From assembly GCA_040507985.1 (NCBI GenBank), contig JBEVNR010000046.1, positions 1-51,761 of the forward strand: DNA of 51,761 nt, written 5' to 3'. Position numbers and translations under genes: made by a program. Source of the stretch: JBEVNR01 sp040507985 (lineage in GTDB: Bacteria; Pseudomonadota; Alphaproteobacteria; Rickettsiales; UBA6187). Below, piece by piece: positions 35,886-44,488 of this stretch (its first letter is position 1; every line of letters begins with the position of its first letter). A model generated the notes under the pieces. That model had not been told where the DNA came from. It worked only from the letters and a program-made list of their open reading frames with translations, and did not search any database.

Positions 35886-35962
35886 GGCGGAGTAGCTCAG
35901 TCGGTTAGAGCAGCGGAATCATAATCCGCGTGTCGGGGGTTCGAGTCCCTCCTCCGCTACCA
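35886..35962 (+). tRNA. tRNA-Met (anticodon CAT), elongator type
   Basis: A complete 77-base cloverleaf. The acceptor stem GGCGGAG pairs with CTCCGCT (one G-U), the D-arm is GCTC..GAGC, the anticodon stem-loop is GCGGA-ATCATAA-TCCGC, the T-arm contains GGTTCGAGTCC, and CCA is encoded. Its sequence resembles alphaproteobacterial elongator tRNA-Met. A CAT anticodon could also mean tRNA-Ile2 after modification, but overall similarity favours Met. The last 15 bases form the attachment site of the downstream island. Confidence 0.93.
35948..35962 (+). repeat. attL core repeat (tRNA-Met 3' end)
   Basis: CCTCCTCCGCTACCA, identical to 50005-50019. Homology stops right after the CCA on both sides. Confidence 0.88.
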
Positions 35963-35969
35963 TCCTTTC

Positions 35970-36042
35970 GTCCGACAAAATCCGATAGCGTCCAAAAAGC
36001 CTTTGTTTTCTAGGGAATTACCCGTTATTATCGTCCGATAAC
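35970..36042. promoter_or_regulatory. 10-bp periodic GTCCG repeats beside attL
   Basis: GTCCGACAAA, ATCCGATAGC and GTCCAAAAAG follow each other with a 10-bp period from 35970. GTCCGATAAC with a following GTCCC occurs again at 36033. Such arrays next to a tRNA-proximal integrase may be recombinase-binding sites. A matching array occurs at 45142-45175. Confidence 0.45.
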
Positions 36043-36074
36043 GTCCCTTGGAAAGCGGCGGAGTCCGCTAATTC

Positions 36075-36123
36075 GGGGGGCATAAACGGGGGCAGGAAAA
36101 TGCCCCTATCGGGAGATGCCCCC
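36075..36123. promoter_or_regulatory. GGGGGCA arm-type site candidates, left end
   Basis: GGGGGCA occurs at 36076-36082 and 36088-36094, and inverted as TGCCCC at 36101 and TGCCCCC at 36117. The same heptamer occurs twice near attR, so these are candidate integrase or excisionase arm sites. They lie just before the int start and could also autoregulate it. Confidence 0.5.
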
Positions 36124-36125
36124 TC

Positions 36126-37319
36126 ATGCCCTTGAACGACGCCGTTTGCAAGAGCGCCAAGCCTACCGAAAAGCCCCGCAAACTGGCGGACGAAAAGGGG
36201 CTATATCTGGAAGTCATGCCGACGGGCGCCAAATACTGGCGCATGAAATACCGTTTTCTTGGCAAGGAAAACCGTCTTGCGCTTGGCGTCTATCCCGAAA
36301 TATCGCTAAAAGAAGCGAGGGAAAAGCGCGACGCCGCCCGCAAGCAACTGGAAGAGGGAATAGACCCTTCCAAAGAAAAGAAGCGCAAAAAGCTGGCGCA
36401 ACAGGCTGAAGCGACAAACGGGTTTGAAACGATAGCGCGGGAATGGTACGCCGGCAAGATAGGGGGATGGACGGGAAGTCACGCCCTTAAAGTCATAAAG
36501 CGGCTAGAAGCGGATATTTTCCCTGCGCTCGGGGTTCGTCCCGCCCATCAAATCACTGCCCCGGAACTTCTGGCCGTGCTTCGCGGCATAGAGGAGCGCG
36601 GCGCCTTGGATATTGCCAAACGCGCCCTACAGACATGCGGCCAAATATTCCGTTATGCCATCGCCACCGGCAGGGCGGAACGCGATATAGCGGCGGACCT
36701 TCGCGGCGCCCTTAAAACCCGCAAGCCGGTGAATCATGCGCGGTTGAACGCGAAGGAACTTCCCGAATTTCTGCAAAAGCTATCCGTGTATGACGGCGAC
36801 CCGCAAACTCGCCTTGCCCTCCGCCTTCTTATCCTTACGTTCGTGCGTACTACCGAATTGCGCGGAGCGAAATGGGAGGAAATCGACCTTGAAAAAGCGG
36901 AATGGCGCATTCCCGCCGAACGAATGAAAATGCGCGATCCGCACATCGTGCCGCTTTCCCGCCAAGCCCTTGCCGTGTTGGCGGAACTGCGCCCCCTCAC
37001 CGGCCATTCGGAGCATGTATTCCCGAACGCCAACAAACCGAAAGAATACATTAGCGAAAATACCATGCTCTTCGCCATGTACCGCATGGGCTACCATAGC
37101 CGGGCCACTCCGCACGGTTTTCGGGCAACGGCGTCGACCATTCTCAACGAACGCGGCTTTGCCGCCGACGTCATCGAGCGGCAGTTAGCCCATACCGAAC
37201 GGAACAAAGTACGGGCGGCCTATAACCACGCGCAACATTTGCCGGAGCGGCGAGAGATGATGCAGTGGTGGGGGGATTATCTGGAGGCAACGGAGAAACC
37301 GACAGCAAGCGAACAATAG
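36126..37319 (+). CDS. P4-type tyrosine integrase
   Basis: A 397-residue site-specific recombinase. The N-terminal DUF4102-like arm-binding domain reads LNDAVCKSAKPTEKP, YLEVMPTGAKYWRMKYRF and LGVYPEISLKEAREKRD. The core-binding domain is residues ~95-190. The catalytic domain has Arg in FVRTTELRGAKWEEID, His-x-x-Arg in TPHGFRATASTIL, a His in ERQLAHTE and the nucleophile Tyr in RAAYNHAQ. All catalytic residues are present, so it may be active. It lies 163 bases from attL and should integrate the island into tRNA-Met. Confidence 0.95.
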   Translation: MPLNDAVCKSAKPTEKPRKLADEKGLYLEVMPTGAKYWRMKYRFLGKENRLALGVYPEISLKEAREKRDAARKQLEEGIDPSKEKKRKKLAQQAEATNGFETIAREWYAGKIGGWTGSHALKVIKRLEADIFPALGVRPAHQITAPELLAVLRGIEERGALDIAKRALQTCGQIFRYAIATGRAERDIAADLRGALKTRKPVNHARLNAKELPEFLQKLSVYDGDPQTRLALRLLILTFVRTTELRGAKWEEIDLEKAEWRIPAERMKMRDPHIVPLSRQALAVLAELRPLTGHSEHVFPNANKPKEYISENTMLFAMYRMGYHSRATPHGFRATASTILNERGFAADVIERQLAHTERNKVRAAYNHAQHLPERREMMQWWGDYLEATEKPTASEQ

Positions 37320-37335
37320 TAGGGAGAACGACGGT

Positions 37336-38988
37336 ATGGCTTTTTTTGTGTATGTCGGCGACGGAAATTCCTCTCCGCGCGAAACGATAGTCTACGATCA
37401 TTGTTTCTTGCTTTACGGCCCGCCGGTGGAGGTAAGCGACTCCGCGTTGGTTTCGGGCTATGACAACGTAAGAATCGCGGACAAGCTGGCGGGCAATCCA
37501 TGCTTTCGCGAGGTTCCGAAGCCCGACCGGCTAGCGCTTACGAATAAAAACGGAACGGAAGGGGCGCAAGACGAGTTACCGTCACCAAGAACAAAAACGC
37601 GGGAAAGGGAAGAGCTGGAAACGTTTTGTTTCAAAGAAGCGGATTCCGACCATTGGAGCGTCGCGGCGTTATGGAAGGCGGAGGAAGCCGCCGCGCTTTC
37701 GCTGGGAAAGGAGCCTTCCGCTTTATCTTCGGACGCAATCCGAAATTTAGAAGAGCGCATCGGACAAGCGGGAAAAATCGAAGCGTTTCTGGCGAATTTG
37801 CGCAAACGCCTTGCGGACGCGCCGGAGGGGGACAAACAAAGAATCCATTCCGCCATGATAAAAACGACGCACCAATTAGGCGTAACGGTACCGTTTGAAT
37901 ATAGCGAATGGGATTCCGGCATGATAGCCCGCCTAGAGGCGTTAGAGGATTACAAACCGATTGTCCTTCCCGAAGAAACTTTGCGACTGATTGATACGTA
38001 TCGGCAAAGGCTGGATTTGCTAAAGAGAGCGGTAGAGGCCAAGCATATTCAAGATTCCATGCCGCCCAAAAAATTTATAGCGTGCTTTCAAGAGAGTTGC
38101 GGCGCTTTGCCCGTACCGACGGAGTGGCAAAAGCGCCATGCCGTCCCGCACGAAACGACGGAGCCGGACGGCGAGACGCAAGAGGCGGGCGTTCTCCGCC
38201 ATTCCGTCATTCTTCCTGAAGAGAAAGCCGACTTTGTTCGGTGGGGGAAAACGAAATATTGGAGCCTTGACGAAGCAATCGCGTTATCGCTCGGAAAAGA
38301 ACCTAACGCAATACGAGAATGGCGGAAATTAGAGGAAGCGCGCGAATTTGTTAGCGATTCCGTTAAGGCGCTTAATTCCGTACCGCCCGAACAAAAGGAA
38401 GATATTTATTCATGCCTACAGGATATGGCGAGGCAGAAAACCGTATCGCTGCCGCCGAAATTTCCCTTTGGCCGGTGGGAGGAAGATACGGATGCAAAAC
38501 TTTCCGCTTTATTGCGCACGTTTCCCGCGCCGCTAGCTTCTTTTGAGGACGAATACCGCTTTCGCCATGAGTTAGCTACGCGCGACGAATCGCACGGCGC
38601 GTTTGCTTCTGCCGAATCGCGATTGCGTTCCGTTTCGGCAAGCTCGCCGGCCCCAACGGAATATCAAGCGATTGCCTTTCTGCAATGGATGGACGAACGC
38701 GAAATAACGTTTCCGCCTGAATTAGGCGAACAAGTGAGGAAGTTTAATAATAACGCCGTGGATTGGAAAAGTCGGTACCTTGCGCTTGAGAAGAAATTAA
38801 AAGAAATTGAAGATGAACGGAACGCCGCTTGTGCGGAAATTGAAAGAATAAAACAAGATAACGCAAATATACCAAAACAAGATTTATCATCACAAGAAGA
38901 AGATTGTAATACGTCTTTGATGTTAGGTAGCAACTGTTATTTGCTTATAGAGAAGAATAATTTTCATTCCACCTTTGATTGTTTTTAA
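37336..38988 (+). pseudogene. unknown island protein, 5' part, interrupted by IS110
   Basis: The frame starts at an ATG with AGGGAGA upstream, 16 bases after int. I do not recognise the protein. It has two copies of a W-S-x-x-E-A-x-A-L-S-L-G-K-E-P motif (near residues 103-125 and 317-335), each followed by a helical segment, and a C-terminal coiled coil (YLALEKKLKEIEDERNAACA). The last ~20 codons are IS sequence. The 3' end of the gene appears on the far side of the IS at about 40126-40357, with an island-protein-like tail. Loss of the tail probably inactivates it. Its place between int and alpA suggests a regulator or accessory protein of the element. I infer this from position only. Confidence 0.75.
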
Positions 38989-39883
38989 TCATGGCGTTAA
39001 GGGTTAGGAGGATTTTGCGCATGACGGCGACGATGGCTTGTTTGAAGGATTTTCCTTTGGCGGCCAACCTTTGATAGTATTCGGCGCATTTTTTGTTGTG
39101 TCTTGCGGCGGAGACGGCAGCCATGTAGAGGGAGTTCCGGACGATTTTCCTGCCTCCGCGAATGGCGCGCCTGCCGGTTTTTCTTCCGCTGTCGGCATTG
39201 AGCGGCGCGACCCCGGCGAGGGCGGCGATTTGGGCTTGGGAGACTTTTCCAAGTTCGGGAAGCTCGGCGAGCAAGGTCGCCGCCGCCACCGGCCCGACGC
39301 CGCAAAACGATTGTAAAACCTCCTTTTTTTTGGCGGTTCCGTCGTCTTTTTCGATGGTTTCCTTGATTTTTCCGTCGGCTTCGGCGATTCCTTCGTCAAG
39401 GCATTCGATAAGTTTCTCAATCGAAGATTGAATCTCGGCCTGCGTCGCCTTGCCGTGCCGTTTTTTGGCGTCGGCGCGTTGATCCACAAGGGTTTGGCGG
39501 TGGCGCACCCACGCCGACAATTCGGCGCTTGCGGAAACATCCGTCGCCTTCGGGTCGAAAACGCGCAAAAAATCTTCCAACATGCGCGCGTCCATCCTAT
39601 CTGTTTTCGCAAATTTTCCGCCCGCCTTCGCAAAATCGCGCGCTTGCCTTGGATTTATTCGCGCGATCGGCAATTTTTCGGCGTTACAAGCCAAAACAAG
39701 CGCGACCTCGTAGCCGCCGGTCGCTTCGCAGACCAATTTGGCGACGTTTTTCTTGCGGCAAAAATCAATCAACGATTTTATCCCCTCCTTGTCGTTCGAA
39801 TATTGATAATGTTTTTCTTGGCAAAAAACGTCCAATTTGTCTTTGGAAACGTCGATCCCCATTGTAATGACGGCTTCGTTCAT
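38945..39883 (-). CDS. IS110-family transposase (DEDD recombinase)
   Basis: A 312-residue recombinase. The RuvC-like DEDD part has Asp in MGIDVSKDKLDVF, Glu in VCEATGGYE, and the Asp pair in KTDRMDARMLEDFL. The Tnp20 part has FCGVGPVAAATLLAELPE, ALAGVAPLNADSGRKTGRR and IRGGRKIVRNSLYMAA, with the conserved Ser. Start at ATG 39883 with GAGGGA upstream; the longer frame to 40099 reads through the non-coding end. Intact and probably functional. Confidence 0.93.
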   Translation of the reverse strand: MNEAVITMGIDVSKDKLDVFCQEKHYQYSNDKEGIKSLIDFCRKKNVAKLVCEATGGYEVALVLACNAEKLPIARINPRQARDFAKAGGKFAKTDRMDARMLEDFLRVFDPKATDVSASAELSAWVRHRQTLVDQRADAKKRHGKATQAEIQSSIEKLIECLDEGIAEADGKIKETIEKDDGTAKKKEVLQSFCGVGPVAAATLLAELPELGKVSQAQIAALAGVAPLNADSGRKTGRRAIRGGRKIVRNSLYMAAVSAARHNKKCAEYYQRLAAKGKSFKQAIVAVMRKILLTLNAMIKNNQRWNENYSSL

Positions 39884-40125
39884 GGTAAAATCCCTCTCGT
39901 CTGTGAAGTCCGCCTTATAGTTCGGCGGCTTCCGGCAACTGTTCGACCTTAAAAAAAAGGCGGAGTTCAGGCTAAAACATGCGGTAACCCTAAGTTCCGC
40001 CAGACCTCTTTGATTTACTCCGCCTTCCGACCCTTTCCCCCGCCCTTCGCTAAACCAGCTTGCTTCGCCCGGGGGAAACGGACTACCGCACTCTACCATA
40101 AAGGGCGGATAACTAAATTCATACC
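39884..40125 (-). ncRNA. candidate IS110 bridge RNA region
   Basis: In IS110 elements the non-coding end upstream of the transposase encodes a bridge RNA whose loops pair with target and donor DNA. Here ~240 bases upstream of the start contain strong stem-loops. TTTCCCCCG at 40034-40042 pairs with CGGGGGAAA at 40070-40078 around a 27-base loop. A second stem, GAAG-CCGCC with GGCGG-CTTC, lies at about 39905-39932, and GGCGGA pairs with TCCGCC near 39959-40012. Exact ends and guide loops are not assigned. Confidence 0.6.
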
Positions 40126-40357
40126 ACCTTTTTTACAGACGAGACCTCCTTTTAATTGGAAGGAATTCAATCAAGAAATGGCAAAACGATTGGCAGAAGG
40201 CGCACTTCCTCCACTTCAAAAAACATGCGTTGCCGATATGCAGGATTGGTGTTTCGACAAATGGAAGAAAATACCTCAAGAAACAAGCATAAAGAACCGC
40301 ATTCATCCTTTTTATGCTGTAATGACGCACTTGGAAAAGGCAAAAAGTCAAAAATAG
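40126..40357 (+). pseudogene. 3' part of the IS110-interrupted gene
   Basis: In the frame ending at 40357 the residues from RPPFNWKEFNQEMAKRL to the stop form a plausible C-terminal tail (LPPLQKTCVADMQDWCFDKW, then IKNRIHPFY). They have no start of their own, and the frame upstream is IS sequence. The tail resembles C termini of island-borne accessory proteins. I assign it to the gene that starts at 37336. The different frame is expected from the IS length. Confidence 0.65.
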
Positions 40358-40371
40358 ACTTTTTGCCTTTT
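40335..40371 (+). terminator. strong intrinsic terminator
   Basis: AAAAGGCAAAAAGTC and GACTTTTTGCCTTTT form a perfect 15-bp stem with a 7-base loop, followed by T-rich sequence. The stop codon TAG of the broken gene lies inside it. It ends the int-side transcript before alpA. Confidence 0.88.
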
Positions 40372-40463
40372 TGCCTTTCTTTTTTGACTAAATGCCCTTT
40401 GCACAATCGATGAAGTGCGAATACATCAAATAACGTTCTTTGAGCAATAACGGAGCGTTACTG

Positions 40464-40709
40464 ATGTTAAACGATACCCCAATTCTTCCTTCTACCGGCC
40501 TAATCCGCCTCCCCGTCGTCCTGCAATTTATCCCCGTAAGTAAATCCACATGGTGGCAGGGGGTGAAGGACGGACGCTTTCCCAAACCCGTAAAATTAGG
40601 CGAGCGCATCCGTGCGTGGCAAGTGGAGGAAATACGCGCCTTGATGGTTGCCTTCCCCGCCGTCGCCGGCAAGGGCAAGGCGGCCAAAGGAGGCAAATCC
40701 CATGCGTAG
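40464..40709 (+). CDS. AlpA-family regulator / excisionase-like
   Basis: An 81-residue MerR-like winged-helix protein. The core LIRLPVVLQFIPVSKSTWWQGVKDGRFPKPVKLGERIRAWQVEEIRAL is typical of AlpA proteins, which switch integrase expression or act in excision of P4-like elements. The ATG at 40464 follows GGAG at eight bases. Its end overlaps the next gene by eight bases. Confidence 0.9.
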   Translation: MLNDTPILPSTGLIRLPVVLQFIPVSKSTWWQGVKDGRFPKPVKLGERIRAWQVEEIRALMVAFPAVAGKGKAAKGGKSHA

Positions 40710-41073
40710 CCGCGTCCGCAAAGAAACCGCCGCCACACCGGGCGGGCGGAAAACGGAGAACGGGCGGCGCAAAAAATACCTGCCCTTTCCCGAACTTCGC
40801 AACGCGTCCCTTGCCGCCGCCCCCGCCGTCCTGCGGCAATGGCTGCCCGACGGCAAGGCGGAAGGACGCGAATACAAAGCGAAGAACCCGAGACGGGCGG
40901 ACAACCGCCCCGGCTCGTTTTCCGTAAACATGCACACCGGCAAATGGGCGGATTTCGCGACGGGAGACAAAGGCGGCGACCTGATTTCCCTTGCCGCGTA
41001 TTTGTTCGCCTTGTCCTATCATGAGGCGGCGGAAAGCGTTGCCGCCATGCTGGGGATGGAGGCGCGGCAATGA
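40702..41073 (+). CDS. primase-associated zinc-binding-like small protein
   Basis: A 123-residue basic protein starting at an ATG with AAAGGAGG upstream, and overlapping both neighbours. The central part, RADNRPGSFSVNMHTGKWADF followed by GDKGGDLISLAAYL, is the block that in phage and plasmid primases joins the CHC2-like zinc domain to the Toprim domain. The Cys/His cluster itself is not evident. It most likely acts with the following Toprim/DUF927 protein as a split primase, which is an inference from motif and operon order. Confidence 0.72.
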   Translation: MRSRVRKETAATPGGRKTENGRRKKYLPFPELRNASLAAAPAVLRQWLPDGKAEGREYKAKNPRRADNRPGSFSVNMHTGKWADFATGDKGGDLISLAAYLFALSYHEAAESVAAMLGMEARQ

Positions 41074-43529
41074 CCAAAGACCCGTTCGCTCCGCTTCCGC
41101 CCGACGCGAAGGGGGATAACGTCGTTTCTCTTCGCAAGAGCGATACCGACAAAGACGGGCGGCAAATCGTCCCTGACCAAGAGAGCCTGCCGCCCCTTAT
41201 CCGCCATCCCAAGCTAGGAATGCCGAACGCCTCTTACGCCTACTGTACCGCCGAGGGAAAAACTATCTTTTACGTGTGTCGGTTCGACCTTCCGCCCCGC
41301 GCCGACGGGAAGAAGCGCAAGGAAATACTCCCCTATACCTTCCGCGAACTTCCGGGCGGCAAGCGGGAATGGCGATGGAAATGGGGCGACGCGCCGCGCC
41401 CGCTCTACCGCTTGGACGCGCTCGCCCGCACGAAGGAAGACGCGCCGCTGCTGATCGTCGAGGGCGAGAAAAAGGCGGACGCCGCCGCGATGCTGTTTCC
41501 CGATTTCGCCGTGTTGGCGTCGAGCGGCGGAAGCGGTTCCGCGAGTCAATCCGACTGGACGCCCTGCCGAGGCCGAACCGTGCATATCTGGCCCGACGCC
41601 GACGAACCGGGCAAGAAATACGCGCACGCCGTCGCCTTGCTCGCAAGCGAGGCGGGGGCGGCGGCGGTACGCGTCGTCACGCCGCCCGAAGGCGTTCCCG
41701 AAAAATGGGACTTGGCGAACGCGCTCGCGGAGGGCGAAACGGCGGAATCGCTGCGCCCGCATATCGAGGCGGCGAAATCCTTTATCCGCGAGACCGAACT
41801 TGCGCACGGCTTCTTTCTGGAGGGCGGGGCGTTATGGGTTCGCCATATCAACGCGAACGGTAAAGAAAAACCCCGTCGCCTATGTTCCGCCTTGCGCGTC
41901 GTCGCCTACGCCCGTGACGAAGCGGGTGGTAATTGGGGGCGGCTGGTAGAATGGGAGGACGCCGACCGCCGCATAAGACGGCGCGTCCTGCCGATGGAAT
42001 CTCTGGGCGTGCGCGAAGGCGAGGAATTGTATCGCCTGTTGCTGCATTACGGCCTTGTGCCCTACGACGCGCGCAACGCCAAACGGCTAATCGCCTCCTA
42101 TATCGCGGAATGCCGTCCTTATCGCCGCGTCGTCGTCGCGACGCGCACGGGCTGGCACGGCGAAAGCTACGTTTTTCCCGACGGCCCCTATCCCGACAAT
42201 CCCGATTTACTGTTGCAATCGACCGAAGAAAGCGACGGCGTTTCCGCCGTTTCGGGAACGCTTGCGGAATGGCGGGACGCTATCGGCATATATGCGCGCG
42301 GCAATTCGCGCGTGACGCTCGCCCTATGCGCCGCCTTCGCCCCCGCCTTGCTGGCGTTAGTCGACGCCGAAAACAGCGGGTTTCATCTGATCGGAAAAAG
42401 CTCCGTCGGCAAGACTTCCGGCTTACGGGCGGCGGCGAGCGTATGGGGGCGGGATTATATCCGCCGGTGGCGCGCCACCGGCAACGGCTTGGAGAATCTC
42501 GCTGAAAGCCGTAACGACGCGCTGTTGTGCCTTGACGAACTCGGGCAGGCGAACGCGCGCGAGGCGGGCGAAATCGCCTATATGCTGGGCAACGGCGAGG
42601 GCAAAACCCGCATGAAGGATACGGGCGGAGCGCGTCGCCGGCGTCGGTGGCGGACGGTGTTTCTTTCGACGGGAGAAATTACGCTGGAGCAAAAAATCCG
42701 CGAGGGCGGCGGGCGCTATATGGCAGGGATGGAAAACCGCTTTGTGGAAATTCCCGCCGATACCGGCGCGCACGGATTGTTTGAAAATCTGCACGGATTC
42801 GCCGACGGCGCGGCCCTTTCGCGGCATATCGCGGAAGCGGCGGAAAGCTGTTGCGGAACGCCGATACGGGCGTTCGTCGCCTATCTCGGGCGCTGCGACA
42901 AGCCCCGTTTGCGCGAGAACGTAGAATTGCTGCGCCAAGATTTTGCCGCCGCCGTTCTTCCCGCCGACGCCGACGCGGCGACGAAGCGCGTCGCCGACCG
43001 TTTCGGTTTTCTCTATGCGGCGGGATGGATAGCGCACACGGCGGACGCGCTGCCCGTCGATCTTGTCGGAATCAAGGAAGCGCTCGCGCACTGCTTCCGC
43101 GACTGGCTGAAACGGCGCGGAACGGCGGGCGACGCGGAGACTTATCGCGCCGTGCGGGAAATCGTCGCGTTCTTCAAAATGCGGGCGCACGGGGCGTTCG
43201 CCGAAATCAATCGTAACGAAATCGTGGTAAAGGAGGTGCAGGGAAACGTCAAAATGGCGGGGTACAAAAAGAGGTACGACGAGGACGGCAGAATCGAATA
43301 TTGGATGCACGGAGAATATTTCCGCGACGAGCTGTGCCAAGGCCGCAATCCGAGAGCGATACTCGCCGCGCTGGCGTCGCAAGGGTTGATAATGCGGGAC
43401 TCCAAAGGCGGCTATACGCGCACGGAGCATCTGCCGAAAGGGTGCGACAAGAAGCAGGCGCGCTTCTACGTCTTCCCCGCCGCCGCCCTAGAAAACGCGG
43501 AAACGGAAGAGGAATCCGAAATTCCGTAA
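41070..43529 (+). CDS. Toprim and DUF927 replication primase-helicase
   Basis: An 819-residue replication protein typical of phage satellites and islands. The N-terminal Toprim-like part (residues ~125-230) has LLIVEGEKKADAAA and HIWPDADEPGKKYA. The DUF927 helicase part (residues ~250-620) has Walker A IGKSSVGKTSGLRAAA, Walker B-like ALLCLDELGQ and ENRFVEIPADTG. The C-terminal ~150 residues are unassigned and probably DNA-binding. It overlaps the upstream gene by four bases. The repeat-rich block downstream is a candidate origin for it. Confidence 0.87.
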   Translation: MTKDPFAPLPPDAKGDNVVSLRKSDTDKDGRQIVPDQESLPPLIRHPKLGMPNASYAYCTAEGKTIFYVCRFDLPPRADGKKRKEILPYTFRELPGGKREWRWKWGDAPRPLYRLDALARTKEDAPLLIVEGEKKADAAAMLFPDFAVLASSGGSGSASQSDWTPCRGRTVHIWPDADEPGKKYAHAVALLASEAGAAAVRVVTPPEGVPEKWDLANALAEGETAESLRPHIEAAKSFIRETELAHGFFLEGGALWVRHINANGKEKPRRLCSALRVVAYARDEAGGNWGRLVEWEDADRRIRRRVLPMESLGVREGEELYRLLLHYGLVPYDARNAKRLIASYIAECRPYRRVVVATRTGWHGESYVFPDGPYPDNPDLLLQSTEESDGVSAVSGTLAEWRDAIGIYARGNSRVTLALCAAFAPALLALVDAENSGFHLIGKSSVGKTSGLRAAASVWGRDYIRRWRATGNGLENLAESRNDALLCLDELGQANAREAGEIAYMLGNGEGKTRMKDTGGARRRRRWRTVFLSTGEITLEQKIREGGGRYMAGMENRFVEIPADTGAHGLFENLHGFADGAALSRHIAEAAESCCGTPIRAFVAYLGRCDKPRLRENVELLRQDFAAAVLPADADAATKRVADRFGFLYAAGWIAHTADALPVDLVGIKEALAHCFRDWLKRRGTAGDAETYRAVREIVAFFKMRAHGAFAEINRNEIVVKEVQGNVKMAGYKKRYDEDGRIEYWMHGEYFRDELCQGRNPRAILAALASQGLIMRDSKGGYTRTEHLPKGCDKKQARFYVFPAAALENAETEEESEIP

Positions 43530-43534
43530 AATGC

Positions 43535-43730
43535 GGCGTAATAGACGTAATAGGCGTAACGCCCTAGAGAAACGAAGAGTTTCTGCGTTACGCCTTGCAC
43601 GTCTCAAGACGTAACGGCGTAACGATTTTATTACGCCGTTACGTCCGCTAAATGCGAAGGCGTAATAGGTTATCGCTTAGAGTTTGTAGGGCGTTACGCC
43701 AATTACGCCCGTTACGCCGCAAAAACGGGG
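43535..43730. other. candidate replication origin: CGTAA/TTACG block with 15-bp hairpin
   Basis: About 190 bases hold roughly six CGTAA and six TTACG motifs, mostly as GGCGTAAC or GCGTAATA. A perfect 15-bp inverted repeat, GACGTAACGGCGTAA at 43608-43622 with TTACGCCGTTACGTC at 43631-43645, sits in the middle. It is non-coding and follows the primase-helicase gene. A regulatory or terminator role is the main alternative. Confidence 0.5.
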
Positions 43731-43786
43731 AGAGGGCGAAAACCTAACAAAACCTAATAATTTCGACAAAAAAAGAGAACGAAACT

Positions 43787-44284
43787 ATGGGAGGATTAGG
43801 CTCGGGAAATCGTTACCGAGACGGAAGCGCAAAGGATACGGTAGAAAATCGCCGCTGCCTTAATCTCTCCCTAATGCGTCGGGAGGGCGCCGTCCCGCTG
43901 TGCGGACGGCATTCGGGCGGCTGGCAATGGACGGACGGCGCGGCGGCAGGCAAGCCCGTGTCGTCCCTAAGCTACGAGGCGGACACGAGCGCGGAGAACG
44001 GCCCCTATCTCCGTCTTTTCTACACGCTGACCCGCACGGGAGAGCGCTACGATTACCGTATCCCTCTTGCCGTCACCTTCCCGCATTTCGGCGGCAAACG
44101 GTTTTTATTCCTGTGCCTTGGCTGCGGACGACGCACGCCGAAACTCTATCTGCATCCGCCGCAAGGAATATACCTCTGCCGCCGGTGCAACGGCCTAAAC
44201 TACGAATCTCAACATGAAAGCCCTGCCTTCCGTGCCGTCATACGGCGGCTACGGCGGGGAGGAGACAAGCCGTTTTCCTATTGA
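43787..44284 (+). CDS. MGG zinc-ribbon island protein, shortened paralogue
   Basis: The 165-residue product starts MGGLGSGNRYRDG, a start often seen in small island and satellite proteins of unknown function. It contains a C-terminal zinc ribbon, CLGCGRRTPKL followed by CRRCNGLNYESQ. A middle beta-rich stretch is YDYRIPLAVTFPHFGGKRFLF. It ends ~45 residues earlier than its paralogue at 44489 and with an unrelated end (RRLRRGGDKPFSY), so it is probably truncated. Function is unknown; nucleic-acid binding is plausible from the ribbon. Confidence 0.75.
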   Translation: MGGLGSGNRYRDGSAKDTVENRRCLNLSLMRREGAVPLCGRHSGGWQWTDGAAAGKPVSSLSYEADTSAENGPYLRLFYTLTRTGERYDYRIPLAVTFPHFGGKRFLFLCLGCGRRTPKLYLHPPQGIYLCRRCNGLNYESQHESPAFRAVIRRLRRGGDKPFSY

Positions 44285-44400
44285 TTTCGATAAAAACGGC
44301 GGCGGATTAATTTTTAATCAAGAAAAAAATCAAAAGCGACCGTTTTTACCTATAAAAATCCCCCTATCTACGGCGTTTCCCTATAGATTTCGATTAAAAA
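44271..44400. repeat. direct repeat between the two MGG genes
   Basis: CGTTTTCCTATTGATTTCGA at 44271 and CGTTTCCCTATAGATTTCGA at 44374 begin near-identical ~26-bp copies about 100 bases apart. The first spans the stop codon of the shortened gene. This suggests a local duplication that built the pair and cut the first copy. Confidence 0.7.
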
Positions 44401-44488
44401 ACTCCGCAGAAAAGCATACAATATTCCTCGAAACGCCCCCGTGCGCGGCATTAGGGCGACGGCGACGCTATGCTAAGGAGGCGCGACA

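Larger units (their letters stand above)
38925..40125 (-). mobile_element. IS110-family insertion sequence
   Basis: This is a single-transposase element of about 1.2 kb inserted in the gene that starts at 37336. Both ends are approximate, within about 30 bases, because IS110 elements have no terminal inverted repeats or clear target duplications. The long non-coding side is upstream of the transposase, as in the IS110 group and not the IS1111 group. Confidence 0.8.

Noticed and set aside
40133..40351. Minus-strand 72-codon ORF beside the IS110
   Set aside because: It lies opposite the 3' part of the broken gene and its terminator, and has no family features or ribosome site.
42423..43430. 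Minus-strand ORF of 335 codons opposite the DUF927 gene
   Set aside because: The plus frame has Walker motifs and overlaps its neighbours correctly; the minus frame is a high-GC shadow.
43535..43730. Possible CRISPR or tRNA-like structure
   Set aside because: The motifs are only 5-8 bp, occur in both orientations and are irregularly spaced. No cloverleaf can be drawn.
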